DNA of 64,000 nt. It comes from Beta vulgaris subsp. vulgaris. Its lineage: Eukaryota > Streptophyta > Magnoliopsida > Caryophyllales > Amaranthaceae. Under the pieces are notes generated by a model that did no database searches, was not told where the DNA came from, and worked only from the letters and a program-made list of their open reading frames with translations. This document shows positions 22,638 through 32,590 of this stretch, piece after piece. The position numbers and the translations under genes are program-made. The stretch spans positions 41,509,715-41,573,714 of the forward strand of contig NC_079202.1 of the NCBI RefSeq assembly GCF_026745355.1. The letters are read 5' to 3'. Each line of letters opens with the position of its first letter. Within the stretch, counting starts at the first letter, position 1.

Positions 22638-25218
22638 ATGGGTCAGGGAAGAGGCAGTGCAAGGCCAACTATGGTGGTTGGAGTAGCAATACTCTGCCTG
22701 TTGGCTCTCACTCACTCTACTTTTGCTGCTATTTACACTGTTGGAGCTGGCGGTGGCTGGACTTACAATGTCCAAAGTTGGCCTAGAGGCAAGTCCTTTA
22801 AAGCTGGTGATATTCTTGGTAAGACGTTTCTCAGATCTTGTCCCATTATATGTTTAATTATTTATTAAGTATATTTTATTAGACGATATCTAATCTAACC
22901 AGTGGTAGAGTCATGATTTTTTATTTATAGGATTCTTCAATTAATTTTTCTCACACATACATTCAACTTAAACGGTTTGTCTATTCCATCTACGTCTACC
23001 TACCATAACTTTTGAAGACAAAGAATCCTCGTAAGTAGATATAGATGGAATAGATAACAGTTTTTTGGTATTGCTATTTCATATTCATGATTATCTTATA
23101 ACATTGTCGGAATTTGTTGTACAACTTTAATTATAGGAAAATGTTTGAGTAACCCTTAGGGTTGCCAACCCTATTAGACACATTAAAATAAAATATTGAT
23201 ATATATGTAATAAATGAGGAAAGAAGAGACATAAAAATAATGTTTTAATGTATTCCTAACCAATGAAAATTCAATAATAAAAGGGTTGGCAACCGGTCAC
23301 TCAATCATTAATATATATAGGAGTGAGTGAGTGACTTCTATTGACTATTTCTCAAAACAAGACGGATAATTATGTATATTTAGCCCTTTTAACTTTCCAT
23401 TGCAGTGGCCTATGATATATTGAGCTCACTCTTATGACGGTGCAAGTGTAGAAACTTTTAACAAGTGGAAAACAAAAGGTCAAAAGAAGACTTAAAAAGT
23501 TAATAAAAAAGCATTTATAATACTTCTTTTGAATAGATTAGCACCATTACATCTTCCATTATCTAATTGATTGTAAATTTATACTTTATAGAGTAAAATT
23601 AAAGTCCAACAAGAGATTTAGGTGATTTAGACCATGTCCGATGTATGGTAGACACGTTGAGAGGATCTAAGATTTAGATCATGTTTGGTGAATCATACAA
23701 GTAGAATTTTAAGAGGTGAAAAAGAGAAAATTGGAGAAATTAAAAATAGGAAAAAGCTAAATGCAACCCTAAGGGCTGTATATAAGAAGCTAAAAATGGA
23801 AAAAACAAGCATTACCTGATCATTTATTACATAGATTAATGCAAACTTTTGTCATAAATTTACAACTAAATTCCATTTTAAGCAATGTATTTATGTCTTA
23901 TATGCAGCCCTTAGGACTGCATATAGCATAACCCTTAAAAATATTACATCTTTATATATTTTTCACACATATAAATAAATAAAACAGCCTTTTCATAGAT
24001 ATATAAAGCATTTTTAACTATGAGCCATTAAAGAGAGCAATTAGGAACATGCCTACTACGTAGTCTACTACTTATTAGCCCACTCCTTGTTATCCCACTA
24101 ACTAGACCATTATTTAGCCCACTATTTGATAGCCGACTAACTAAGTATTAGCAACTAATCCTACTCACTACGAAAATTATTTGACTAATTTTGGAGTATA
24201 ATCCGACACACCTTATTATTGCTCCAAAATTAGTAGGAGCCAACATTAAATATTGTTTCACTAGAATTTTTTGCACGCGATGCGTGCTTGAATTTTTTTC
24301 GAAATAGAAACTCGATTTTCTTCGGTATAAGAGTCAAAATTTGAACGTTAGACATACAAAGTATAATTGTTTTTAGTTGTAAAATTTGATTGGTTTAGTT
24401 TCTGTCACTTAAGTCTCTCACCATTCTTTTGTTTTTTTTTACTTTTCAAAGTTAAATTCTATGAACAAAATAGAAATTTTATTGAATTTATTTATGATTT
24501 CTAATATTCTAATTTTTTAGTTGATTTTTGAATTAAATACAATACTTCAGAAATTGTAAAGAAAGTGGACACTTTGATTTCAAGTCATTTTTTCATAGGT
24601 TGTAGTTTGTAAGTCAATTTTTAAGTTTTTATAAAGTTTCCTCATTTTAGTGATTTGCATAACGTAAATTATGTAATTTTATGATTTTAGTTGACTTGTG
24701 AGTGATTGTTATAATATTATTTTTGGTATTTTTGTTTGAAGCCCCCTTTGAGTTGTAAGTGAATTTGTAATTTAGAATGGGAAGAGGGCAAAATAGACAT
24801 TTCAAAAGAGGACACCATTGCTCCCCCTTTCCCTTATATAATAGAGATAATCTTATTTTCTTCCCACATGATGGACCTACAAAAGAATCTGAAGTACTTC
24901 CACTAATTATCCAACAGTTGTACGTTACAGCAACCGAAATATACAAACATAAATAAAGTTATGCCAAATATTGCAAGGTGAATATAATTCGATTCGTTTG
25001 TGCAAACTGAAAATGCAGCATTCAACTATGCGAGGGGATCACACAATGTGGCGGGAGTAAGCAGGAGAGGGTTTAACAGCTGCATTGCACCAAGAGGGGC
25101 AAGAGTTTACCAAAGTGGAAGGGACAGAATCAGGTTGAGGAGGGGAGTAAACTACTTCATCTGCACATTCCCCGGTCATTGCAAGGGTGGAATGAGGATT
25201 GCAATCAATGCTTCTTAA
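22638..25218 (+). CDS. Plantacyanin (basic blue copper protein), gene 1
   Basis: Two exons: 22638-22818 and 25019-25218, phase-1 intron (CTTG|GTAAGA...AATGCAG|CATTC). They give 126 residues. Residues 1-30 form a secretion signal with a hydrophobic core (VVGVAILCLLAL). The mature protein begins AIYTVGAGGGW, the normal plantacyanin start. The type-1 copper ligands of the cucumber basic protein family are all present at the expected spacing: His69 (SHNV), Cys109 (YFIC), His114 (PGHC) and Met119 (GGM). Cys82 and Cys115 are placed for the conserved disulfide. Plantacyanins are small secreted cell-wall/apoplast blue copper proteins implicated in redox and pollen-stigma or stress processes; the exact role here is unknown. 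There is no C-terminal GPI-type tail, which separates it from uclacyanins and stellacyanins. The mature protein is strongly basic. The second gene at 37019 is a same-strand paralogue, about 63% identical. Confidence 0.96.
23140..23309. mobile_element. MITE, ~170 bp, TTGAGTRACC ends
   Basis: Inverted ends: AATGTTTGAGTAACC plus GGTTGCCAACCCT on the left; AATGATTGAGTGACC and GGTTGCCAACCCT when the right end is reverse-complemented. Non-coding, inside plantacyanin intron 1. Confidence 0.75.
23749..23937. mobile_element. MITE, ~189 bp, ATGCAACCC family, copy 2
   Basis: Inverted-orientation relative of 12307-12494. The ends contain AAATGCAACCCTAAGGGCTG and TATGCAGCCCTTAGGACTGC, and the shared interior includes TACAACTAAATTCCA against the complement of the other copy. 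Non-coding. Confidence 0.75.
24261..24847 (-). mobile_element. Non-autonomous Helitron-like element, 587 bp
   Basis: On the minus strand it starts A|TCTCTATTATATAAGGG (24847). It ends with the hairpin GCACGC-ATC-GCGTGC, then AAAAAATTCTAG|T at 24261. TC start, 3' hairpin about a dozen bases before CTAG, and insertion between A and T are the Helitron signature. No Rep/helicase is present. Confidence 0.7.
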
Positions 25219-25767
25219 TTGCATCCAAAATTAATTACTAAGATACTTCCAATCGTCAATTGGCAGCGCATTATACTAAGTGCTAATTAATGCTTATGGG
25301 AGTTAATTTATTAGATAGAATATGTGCGTGTATCCTTTGTGTTTCATCAGTTAATTCAAAGGAAAATAAATAAGTTGAAGGGAAGAAGTAGGAGGATGAG
25401 GAGGAAGGTAGTGCTTCTTTTTTTGCCTCCATATGAGACCTTCCCAACGGCAGGTGCTCAGCTATGTTATCAAGAGTTGACTTTTGTTATGAAATTTAAG
25501 CCTTCATAGAATTATAGGTGTACTAGACCATGGGATGTACTACTTTTATTATATTCTGTGTGAAGTTTTTGTGTAAGCTTCTTTTCCCATTTTCTACAAG
25601 TTCTTATGAACTTTTGGTCCTTAAGTTGAATTTTATAGATTAATATCTGTTCTGTGTTAATCTTTCAATAGGCTGACATAGAAATCCACGTTGAAGAATT
25701 AACCTTAGCAGATACATACAAGTTTAGTGGGATATATGTGCCTATAAATTAATATCAATTGATAATA
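25219..25767. other. 3' flank of plantacyanin gene 1
   Basis: Likely 3' UTR at the start, then intergenic DNA. A purine-rich AGGAGGATGAGGAGGAAGG stretch (about 25389-25408) is present. No gene recognised. Confidence 0.5.
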
Positions 25768-26143
25768 GGTTTTTTTTTTTTTTGCCAAAAAAAACATCTT
25801 ATAAAACATGAAATTCGTGAGTAACCACCTTATATAATTCTTTTTGCGAAAAAAAACCTTAAATAATTTTCTTTTTGCGAGAACAAACCTTATGCGAGAT
25901 TCCGATTATTGACCCAAGGTTCCGTCATTGAGCATGTCATGGATTTTGTTGGGTTTAAAAAGTCACGTACGTTGCGTATGACATGGTGAATGTCGGAACT
26001 TTGGATTAATGTCGAAATTCGGCTTAAGGTATGTTCTCGTAAAAAGAAATTGTTTAAGGTTTCTTTTTGCAAAAAGAAAATTATATAAGGTGGTTTTCCC
26101 AAAGTTCATGTGTTTATAAGGTGATTTTGGAAAAAAAAAAACC
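25768..26143. mobile_element. Hairpin MITE with ~140-bp inverted repeats
   Basis: The left arm (25768-25905) and right arm (26005-26143) are imperfect reverse complements sharing blocks such as CACCTTATATAATT and CTTTTTGCRARAA. Almost the entire element folds back on itself around a ~100-bp centre. Long arms suggest a MULE-type origin, but no target duplication was clear. Confidence 0.7.
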
Positions 26144-26321
26144 ATCATAATAAGTAAACTAGATAGATCAAGGTTATTGGATAAGGTGTACAAAGTGACT
26201 TATAGCATGAGGTCTCACAGTTTAGACAACTAAGTTAGTCTTACGTGGACATAGTCCACAATAATACCACTTATTTAACATAGTGATCATTATCTTTTCC
26301 ATATAATAAGCTTTTAAATGA

Positions 26322-26522
26322 TAGGAGTTAGCTCAAGTGCGTAGAGCGCTCCCCCTTGGCCCCTGGGGTTAGTGGTTCAATCCTTACCTCCAGCATTATG
26401 CTGGGGTATTTCCTCAGCATGCTATGCATGCCTTACCATCCCATGTGTTGGTGTTTCCTACAGGCTAGTAGAATTGTAGGGGTTAGCCTTTGGGCTGACT
26501 TAATTTTCTAATAAATAAAAAA
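26322..26522 (+). mobile_element. tRNA-derived SINE
   Basis: A pol III A-box-like segment (TTAGCTCAAGTGCGTAGAGC, 26328-26347) and a B box (GGTTCAATCCT, 26374-26384) lie at tRNA spacing. A ~140-bp tRNA-unrelated body follows, ending in an AT/A-rich tail (AATAAATAAAAAA). Not a functional tRNA: the acceptor ends do not pair and the body continues past the T arm. Confidence 0.75.
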
Positions 26523-27248
26523 TACATTTACTGTTTATCATATTAATCGTTTTTTAATATAGTCACTCTTTACTACATTAGTTTATCATAATGAAATTTT
26601 CAATTTGTAACATGGTAACTTCTTTTCACATAGTAAAACTTTACAATATATACCTATTCATCTTTTATATCTATTTTTTTATATAGTAACTCTGTCTCAT
26701 AAATTACATGAATTAACATTAGGTCCATACTAATTTAGCGTGAACCAGATCCATATAAGTTTTTTAGTTTAAGAAGTTATCAATTGAATTGAATTTGTTG
26801 TGACTTGTAATTGACTTGTACCCAAAAAGAAGTGGTCAGACTAGCTAATTGACCTCAATTTGTTATTTTAGTAGATGTAAAAAAAAAATAGTGGGATTTC
26901 ATTTTTTCAATAATAAATAACATAAAAGGAGATTATAGTGTAAATATTTCACACTTCTATTTTTGGTGATGACTAAATAAACAATTGACTCGATATCAAA
27001 ACTAACCCGTAAATATCAAGCTAACTTGACAAAATTGTTTTCAAGCTGACCCAATTTTAATTAACGAAATTTGTACTTGAAATAAGTTGACTTGTGATTT
27101 AATTATGATCAAATTCAAACATGAGCCTACCTGATAGTGGTATGATTGCGAGATGAATAAGAAACTCTAATGATTATAAGAACCTTAATTACAATAGGAA
27201 TTAAGAGCTATCATCTTCCTATAATTCCATATACTCTATTGTTCCATA
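26523..27248. other. No gene seen
   Basis: AT-rich intergenic DNA with no ORF, transposon end or RNA gene that I could support. Confidence 0.5.
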
Positions 27249-27480
27249 TTTTTTTTTTTTTTTTTTTTTTGATAAAAGTAAGCATTTAATATCAATGAAA
27301 CACAAGTACAAAGGAATGACTACGAGGCCATATCCCAAATAGCCACCCTTAAAACCATTAACAACCAAAATATACCACCTTAACAGTTATGAAACCGATC
27401 TCTATCAACCTGAGACATTTTCTTAGGCAAAACAGACCTAATCCTAAGCTTTACATACATTCTCCTTGATTTGTCTCACA
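27249..27480 (-). mobile_element. 3' tail of a LINE (5'-truncated)
   Basis: A T23 run (27249-27271) is the poly(A) tail of a minus-strand LINE. Reading away from it on the minus strand gives a short degraded coding end (LPKKMSQVDRDRF) and a 3' UTR. Most of the element is missing. Confidence 0.6.
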
Positions 27481-27591
27481 ATGCTACTGACTGATAGAAT
27501 TTTGCACTCCGAAAACCTTAGAATTTTTTCCTTGAATAATGCCAAAAAGGGGATTAATTCCCAAAATGTGTGACAAAAAATTTTATTTCCC

Positions 27592-27616
27592 TGCGTACCG
27601 TCCACGTAGGACGGCA
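27592..27616. repeat. Single hairpin CGTACCGTCC / GGACGGCACG
   Basis: Ten-base arms around ACGTA, one G-T-type mismatch, 33 bp before the palindrome row and probably part of the same structure. Confidence 0.7.
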
Positions 27617-27649
27617 CGCGAAATTTTTTTTTTTTTAAAACTGCAGTAA

Positions 27650-27853
27650 AACCGCTACTCAGAGTAGCGGTTAATGCATAAAAACCGCTACTCAGAGTAG
27701 CGGTTATATTTAAAATCAACCGCTACTACGAGTAGCGGTTTTCTTTAATGAACCGCTACTCTGAGTAGCGGTTTACAAGATTTTTGGACCCGTTGTAAAC
27801 CGCTACTCGGAGTAGCGGTTCATTAAAGAAAACCGCTACTTGGAGTAGCGGTT
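27650..27853. repeat. Row of six 23-bp palindromes, nested in a larger inverted repeat
   Basis: Each unit is AACCGCTACT(C) joined to (G)AGTAGCGGTT with 1-3 variable central bases. Starts are 27650, 27683, 27718, 27751, 27798 and 27831, so unit spacing is mostly 33 bp. Units 3-4 and 5-6 also form a 61-nt inverted repeat (27718-27778 with 27793-27853) around a 14-nt loop. It lies immediately before the acceptor-like TTGTAG of the plant-mobile-domain exon. Not CRISPR: no cas genes, eukaryotic DNA and palindromic units with 10-24-nt AT-rich gaps. Confidence 0.92.
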
Positions 27854-27865
27854 TATTCATTGTAG

Positions 27866-28615
27866 AGTTCCATTTCCCTGGTCGAGTTATGCGCCAGTTT
27901 GGATTCGAGCAGACGATTCCCGCACCTTCTGATACGAGCACAACCCTTCATGCCATAGATCGGAGGTCGAAGAACAAGAACTATCCGCTCAGACATCGAC
28001 CTTACATTGCACATTGGGATGAGCGCGAGGGACACATAGTTCAGGGCACTCCTTTTAGTGGTCGTACTCATGCCTTTGACGAGTATATGATATGGTTTCG
28101 TCGCATCACAAGGTTACGCCTGACGAATCTATCGAGGCGACCACCTTCTACACATTATCAGCCTGCGTCTGCAGATATAGTACTGGTAAGTTCACTGATT
28201 TTATATAATATGTATTTTTTTCTTTCTATTCAGGCACATACTTTATCTGATATTGCTCATAGGTGCGGTACTGTGCTAGAGGCTTCTGAGTCATTGCCTC
28301 CAGATATGGTGCGTGACTTGTATACGCAGACATTGCAGACTATGAGGGGACTGTGTGTTGATGTTTGGCCGAGCTGGACATGGCCACATCGTACAGGGCG
28401 TGCCTACTTCTGCTGGATATACATCGACTTCTACATCTTCTACGTCTGCTGCCCATATATCTACCACGTCAGCTTTGCTTTCACCTCCAGTCACTCAGAG
28501 GGCCTATCGACGACGTTCTGACACTACTCCCCCTTCTCTTGATGCCATTGCAGAGACTCATGAAACCACACCTAGCTCATCTACACCTTCACAAAAGAAG
28601 AAGAGAGGGTTTTAG
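27866..28615 (+). pseudogene. Plant mobile domain (PMD / MAIN-like) coding remnant
   Basis: From an acceptor-like TTGTAG the frame reads EFHFPGRVMRQFGFEQTIP, then PYIAHWDEREGH and FDEYMIWFRRIT. These are the C-terminal motifs of the plant mobile domain, found in MAIN-like host proteins and in many transposons. A very short GTAAGT...TTCAG intron (28186-28233, 48 nt, a multiple of three without stops) precedes a second segment (AHTLSDIAHRCG...RDLYTQTLQTM). After about 28355 the natural continuation moves to another frame, giving a Ser/Thr-rich tail (AGYTSTSTSSTSAAHISTTS) ending PSQKKKRGF at 28615. So there is a frameshift and the N-terminal domain is missing. Probably transposon-carried. Its element ends were not identified. 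Confidence 0.7.
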
Positions 28616-28844
28616 AAGTTTCATTTATTGTTTATGTAGTTAGTTAACATTATTTTCTCACTCTAACTTGTAACTAAAATTTTTTTACATGCATTTGAAT
28701 GTGTGTGAACTTGGTGATGAGTGATCAATGTGTGGCTTATATTTGGTGTTGTTGAATGGAATTTGGTGCTGGAATTGCAGGTTGGATAATGTTGAAATTG
28801 GAGGTTGGATAATTGTTTGGAATTGCTGGAATTGCAGGTCTTTA
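28616..28844. other. Junction between PMD remnant and Harbinger remnant
   Basis: Contains a short imperfect repeat of GGAATTGCAGGTTGGATAAT-type segments (about 28772-28836). No gene. Confidence 0.5.
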
Positions 28845-29858
28845 TCCTATGCTATAGCGAGTTTGCGAATGATTGCAAATCTAGCCTGCAATACCCCGAA
28901 TGAACACTCTACATGTTTTCTGATAGCTTCTTGATGTTGTGTGAATAACCTTTGCTTGGGGGTTAGCGGGAGCTTTATTGCGGGGATAAATGTTGACCAT
29001 CTCGGGTAGATGTCATCTGTAAGATAGTAACCCATGTTATAAGTTGTCCCGTTGACTAAGAAGTTGACTTCTGGGCTCTTCCTTGTAGAACATCATCAAA
29101 GACGGGAGACCTTTGCAATACGTTTATATCATTGCATGAACTCGGGGTGCCAAAAAAGCATGCCATATCCATAAGTCACTTAAAGTAACTGCTTCTAAGA
29201 TTATTGTTGATGTTTTGCTTCTTTCTTGATACATTCCTTTCCAGCCTCGAGGACAATTCTTCCAATTCCAGTGCATGCAATCGATGCTTCCCACCATGCC
29301 TAAGAAGCCACGACGCTCACCTTCATGTAGGAGACGCTTAGTGTCATCTGGATTTGCCTTCCTTAAGTATTCAGGTCCAAATCTAGCAACAACCCCTTCG
29401 ACAAAATGAAGAAGGCATTCACTAGCGGTACTTAAAGCAATTTTCAGGTACACGTGAACAAAATCAGAGGATGAACCATATGCCAACATCCTAATAGCCG
29501 ATGTGTATTTTTGTAGTGCAGATGGACCCATCCTTCCAGTAGCATCTGATTTTTGCATAAAGAACTCATCATCTTCTGCTATTACACCTTCGACAATACA
29601 AAGGAAAACATGCTTGTGCATAAGAAACCTTTGACAAAAAATGTTCTCGGGGTACAGAGGTTCGTTGCTGAAATAGTCATGAAACAATCATTCATGAGCT
29701 TCCTCACGTTCCCTATGCACATATTTTCTAGTGCGGGGTACAATTTATTCTTGATTTTGTTGCTCAACGTCAACAGACTGAATCCATTCTATGTAATCTT
29801 GAACCATGTAATTATAAAATTCAGTAGCTGAACTAGAATAACTTGAATCATAGTTCAT
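28845..29858 (-). pseudogene. PIF/Harbinger transposase (DDE nuclease), broken
   Basis: Minus-strand reading starts at an ATG at 29858 (MNYDSSYSSSATEFYNYMVQ). After frame breaks it continues through LFHDYFSNEPLYPENIF, a long open stretch (29687-29124), and a second open stretch (29035-28847). The first catalytic Asp lies in GSIDCMHWNWKNCPRGWKGM, the signature of plant PIF/Harbinger transposases. The second catalytic region is out of frame after LWIWHAF. The Glu region is present as KHVECSFGVLQARFAIIRKL. The C-terminus is missing after about 28845. These enzymes cut and paste elements with 3-bp TTA/TAA-type targets. Several frameshifts and the truncation make it inactive. It forms an operon-like pair with ORF1 upstream on the same strand, as usual for this superfamily. 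Confidence 0.88.
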
Positions 29859-29997
29859 TTTGGAGATATGTTGATTGAAGTGGTGTTTTTCTACAAAATA
29901 AAAGATTGAGAAGAAAAAGTGGATGGAGTTGTGGATCATAACAATAATTCATTTATGGACTAGACATAGCAATGTAACATAGGAGTATACTATACAA

Positions 29998-30126
29998 TGT
30001 AGAGTAGACAATTCAATGCGGCACTATTTGTCATACTATTCAAAGCCAGGTGAATAGACAATTCAATGCAGTTATATTTGTCATGCTATTCATAGTCAGA
30101 TGAGTAGACCATTCAATTCAGTTATA
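29998..30126. repeat. Tandem repeat between the two Harbinger ORFs
   Basis: A ~52-bp unit containing TAGACAATTCAATGCRG and TTTGTCATRCTATTCA occurs about 2.5 times. Confidence 0.7.
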
Positions 30127-30755
30127 TTAACGCTCCTTTTGATACTCAAGCAAGTCTTCTCCCAAACTAATCCTCCTCGTAAATTTTGAAGAGGATGAAA
30201 AATTGAATATTGGGGCTTTTCTCCTACTCTTAACTTTCTTGATGTCATCAGGACGTTTTGAGCTCGCACCTTCGTCTGGACCAGACCGTTTTGAGCTTCT
30301 GCCGCTCATTTGGGTGCCATTTGCCCATTTGTCGTAGTGTTTCATAACATTTCATGCATGCTCCAATGTAAATCAGGGATCATGGGCTTTTGTCCATATC
30401 TCACGGGATTCAGCCAGGACGTCTTCATCATTGCAGCCGGACCCGTCTTTCTTTTCACCTCGGTATATATCCTGACCCATTCATTTACATCGCCGTTAAT
30501 GTTTTTCCAACAACTAGTGAGAGCTTTGCATGTCCTTGAGCGTAAAGTTGAATTGAGTTGTCGTGACTCTTCCACACTCTCAAATTGTAAACCCCAGAAA
30601 TCATCACCATTTTGGTCGGTTTCCTTTAACACTTCTCCTCCACAATCTAGATACGTCGAAATGAATGCATGATCTTCAGCTGCACTCCATTGAAACTTCG
30701 GTGTTATGGCTTTTTTTTGAAAGAATGTTTTGAATTTCTTGTGATTGGATTTCAA
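30127..30755 (-). pseudogene. PIF/Harbinger ORF1 (Myb/SANT-like DNA-binding protein), frameshifted
   Basis: The minus strand begins MKSNHKKFKTFFQKK, then a trihelix/Myb-like segment: WSAAEDHAFISTYLD, NGDDFWGLQFE, then LRSRTCKALTSCWKNINGDV, as in plant Harbinger ORF1 proteins often annotated as glutathione-transferase-T3-like. A frame slip near VKRKTG (about 30440) breaks the frame. A second open stretch starting MKHYDKWANGTQM (30345-30127) carries the conserved C-terminal part with basic KKVKSRRKAP. ORF1 proteins bind element ends and help import the transposase. The pairing with 28845-29858 in the same orientation supports a single decayed transposon. Confidence 0.82.
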
Positions 30756-31709
30756 CTATATCGTTTTAAATGAGGTTGTTCATGTTGTTGTGAAATATGT
30801 TGTTGTGAAAAGATGGTTGAGCTTGTTGTTGGGATAAATGATTAGAACTTTGTGGAGATTGTCCAGTAGCTTGTTGAGAATTTTGGTAATTCGATTGGCT
30901 TTGAAAAAACATAAAGATTCTTTGGAATTCCGGATTTTGTAGCACACTTGGATCTATTTGGAAGTTATTTTGGGAATTTGTGGGTGGTTTGGATTATTTT
31001 GAGACTAATTAGGATTATTTGAATCCATAATATTGGCTTAGTATAAGTAATACTAGGTAGGAGAGAGTAATTGGAAGAAAAAAATAGGCTGGGAAGTAGT
31101 GTGGTAAAATATATGAAATTTGGCTCAATTTATAGATAAAAACATTTTATAGCGTTATTTTGATTATTTTTTAAAATTATAACCTGATTTTTTATTGACG
31201 TTACAAAATTTATTAACTTTAAAAAATAATCGTTGAAACATCTGAACAAGTTGAAGAGTGCAGCGAGAAAAAAATGACAGGTGGACCACTACCATTTGCT
31301 GGTCAGGGACTCTGACGCACGTCAGGGCCACTGACAACAAGCATTAACTGGGCCATCATGCTTTTGTGGAGTGTTGCGTTTCACCAAGCCCATGCGTTTC
31401 TCTTTCTCCCTTTTTCTTCAATGCGATGCGTTTTACCTGGGCCCAACAATATTATCTCGCCATTTAGTTTGCGACGCAACTATTTGTCATTCATCTTGTC
31501 CGTGCACTCCATACAATGTGCATAGCGTTTGGAAATCCAGACGAACCAACCCAAAGGGCCAAGTGCCCTAATAACAAAACTAAGGAAAGCTAGTTTTACT
31601 ATTTGCTGGACCAATTAAAAACTAAATCATTATACATGCTGTTAGTGATATTCCTTCCCCAACCCACCGGTACTTCTTTTCATCAGTAAAATTGAAAACT
31701 TTTTAAGCA
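30756..31709. other. Likely 5' part of the Harbinger element and flank
   Basis: No coding sequence. Two direct repeats GTCAGGGACTCTGAC (31302-31316) and GTCAGGGCCACTGAC (31321-31335), each with GTCAG/CTGAC arms, are followed by four ATGCGTTT-like copies (about 31375-31530). The outer end of the transposon was not found. Confidence 0.45.
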
Positions 31710-31941
31710 AGGGCTCGTTCGGTATCGCTTTTTGTTTCCAGTTTTCAGTTTTTTTGAAAACTAAAAACCAAAAACAGGAAACCAGAAAAAGTGGTTTTCA
31801 ATTTTTAGTTGTCAGTTTTCAAAATCATCATATTTCCAATAAATTTGACTAATTTTTTATTCATTATAGGACATATATCATATGACTTTGAAAATCAAAA
31901 AACCAAAAAACAGAAAATCACAATAATACCGGATGGGCCCT
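31710..31941. mobile_element. MITE, 232 bp, AGGGCYCRTYCGGTA ends
   Basis: The left end AGGGCTCGTTCGGTATCG and the right end, reverse-complemented, AGGGCCCATCCGGTATTA match at most positions. The interior has GTTTTCAGTTTT-type repeats in both orientations. The terminus resembles hAT-type MITEs, but no 8-bp duplication is clear. Confidence 0.65.
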
Positions 31942-32218
31942 AAAGTTTAAATTTCAATAACAAAATTTCTTCTTCGTAATTACTCGACAATGTTAGTTAA
32001 ATTAAAGGCACTCCATTTATTGTGAAAACTGTTTTACTTGGAGTATTGAGACACTATTATATTTCTCGAGTAAAAGGTTTCTGACTCAAGCACTATAGGC
32101 CACTTTTGTTTAGCACCAAAAGAAACTATATGCCACTTTTGAAAAGTTTGGTGGTTGTATAGATGCAAGACAGTCGTTGTGGTAGGTAAGGATGAGCCTT
32201 AGTGCAAGATTGAACTTA

Positions 32219-32590
32219 GAGCACCTACATTGAGGTTCCCCATTTGTAAAAAACTTAAAATAGGAACCTTCCCACCAATAGAGGTATGTTACTCATAGTG
32301 AAAAAAAAATGGGGAACACCAATAAATAGGAAACCATCCAATAATGGTAGCCTATAGTGCTTTGCCACGTGGAAGACAGATTATGGGTGGGGTATGGAAA
32401 GTAGTAGGAGAGAGAAAAGGAGATGGGGTATGGAAAAGTAGGAGAGAGAATGTAAATGGGGAGGTTAATGAATGAAGGTGTGAAATTGTGAAATGGGAAG
32501 GAGATGTGATAAAGCTAGTGGAAAGTGATGTGGACGAATGAGATGAAGAGAGAGAAATTATGGGGATGTTAATGAACATGAAAATTCATT
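32219..32590. mobile_element. Tourist-like MITE, right end missing or decayed
   Basis: The left end GAGCACCTACATTGAGG is preceded by TTA, the target of PIF/Harbinger MITEs. The interior has GTAGGAGAGAGAA segments also seen in the intact relative at 61627-62491. I could not find a matching right terminus. Confidence 0.5.

Larger units (their letters stand above)
22819..25018 (+). other. Intron of plantacyanin gene 1 (2,200 bp, transposon-loaded)
   Basis: GT-AG intron holding two MITEs (23140-23309, 23749-23937) and a Helitron-like element (24261-24847). Together these account for about 950 bp of its length. A 1-nt phase split after the AGDIL codons is shared with the paralogue. Confidence 0.9.

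Noticed and set aside
26322..26396. Possible tRNA gene
   Set aside because: A and B boxes are present but no acceptor stem closes and a SINE body and A-rich tail follow.
27650..27853. CRISPR-like appearance of evenly spaced repeats
   Set aside because: Units are palindromes with short AT-rich gaps in a plant genome, with no cas genes or spacer-like unique sequences.
28291..28494. Minus-strand ORF over the PMD tail
   Set aside because: Antisense to the Ser/Thr-rich tail; no independent support.
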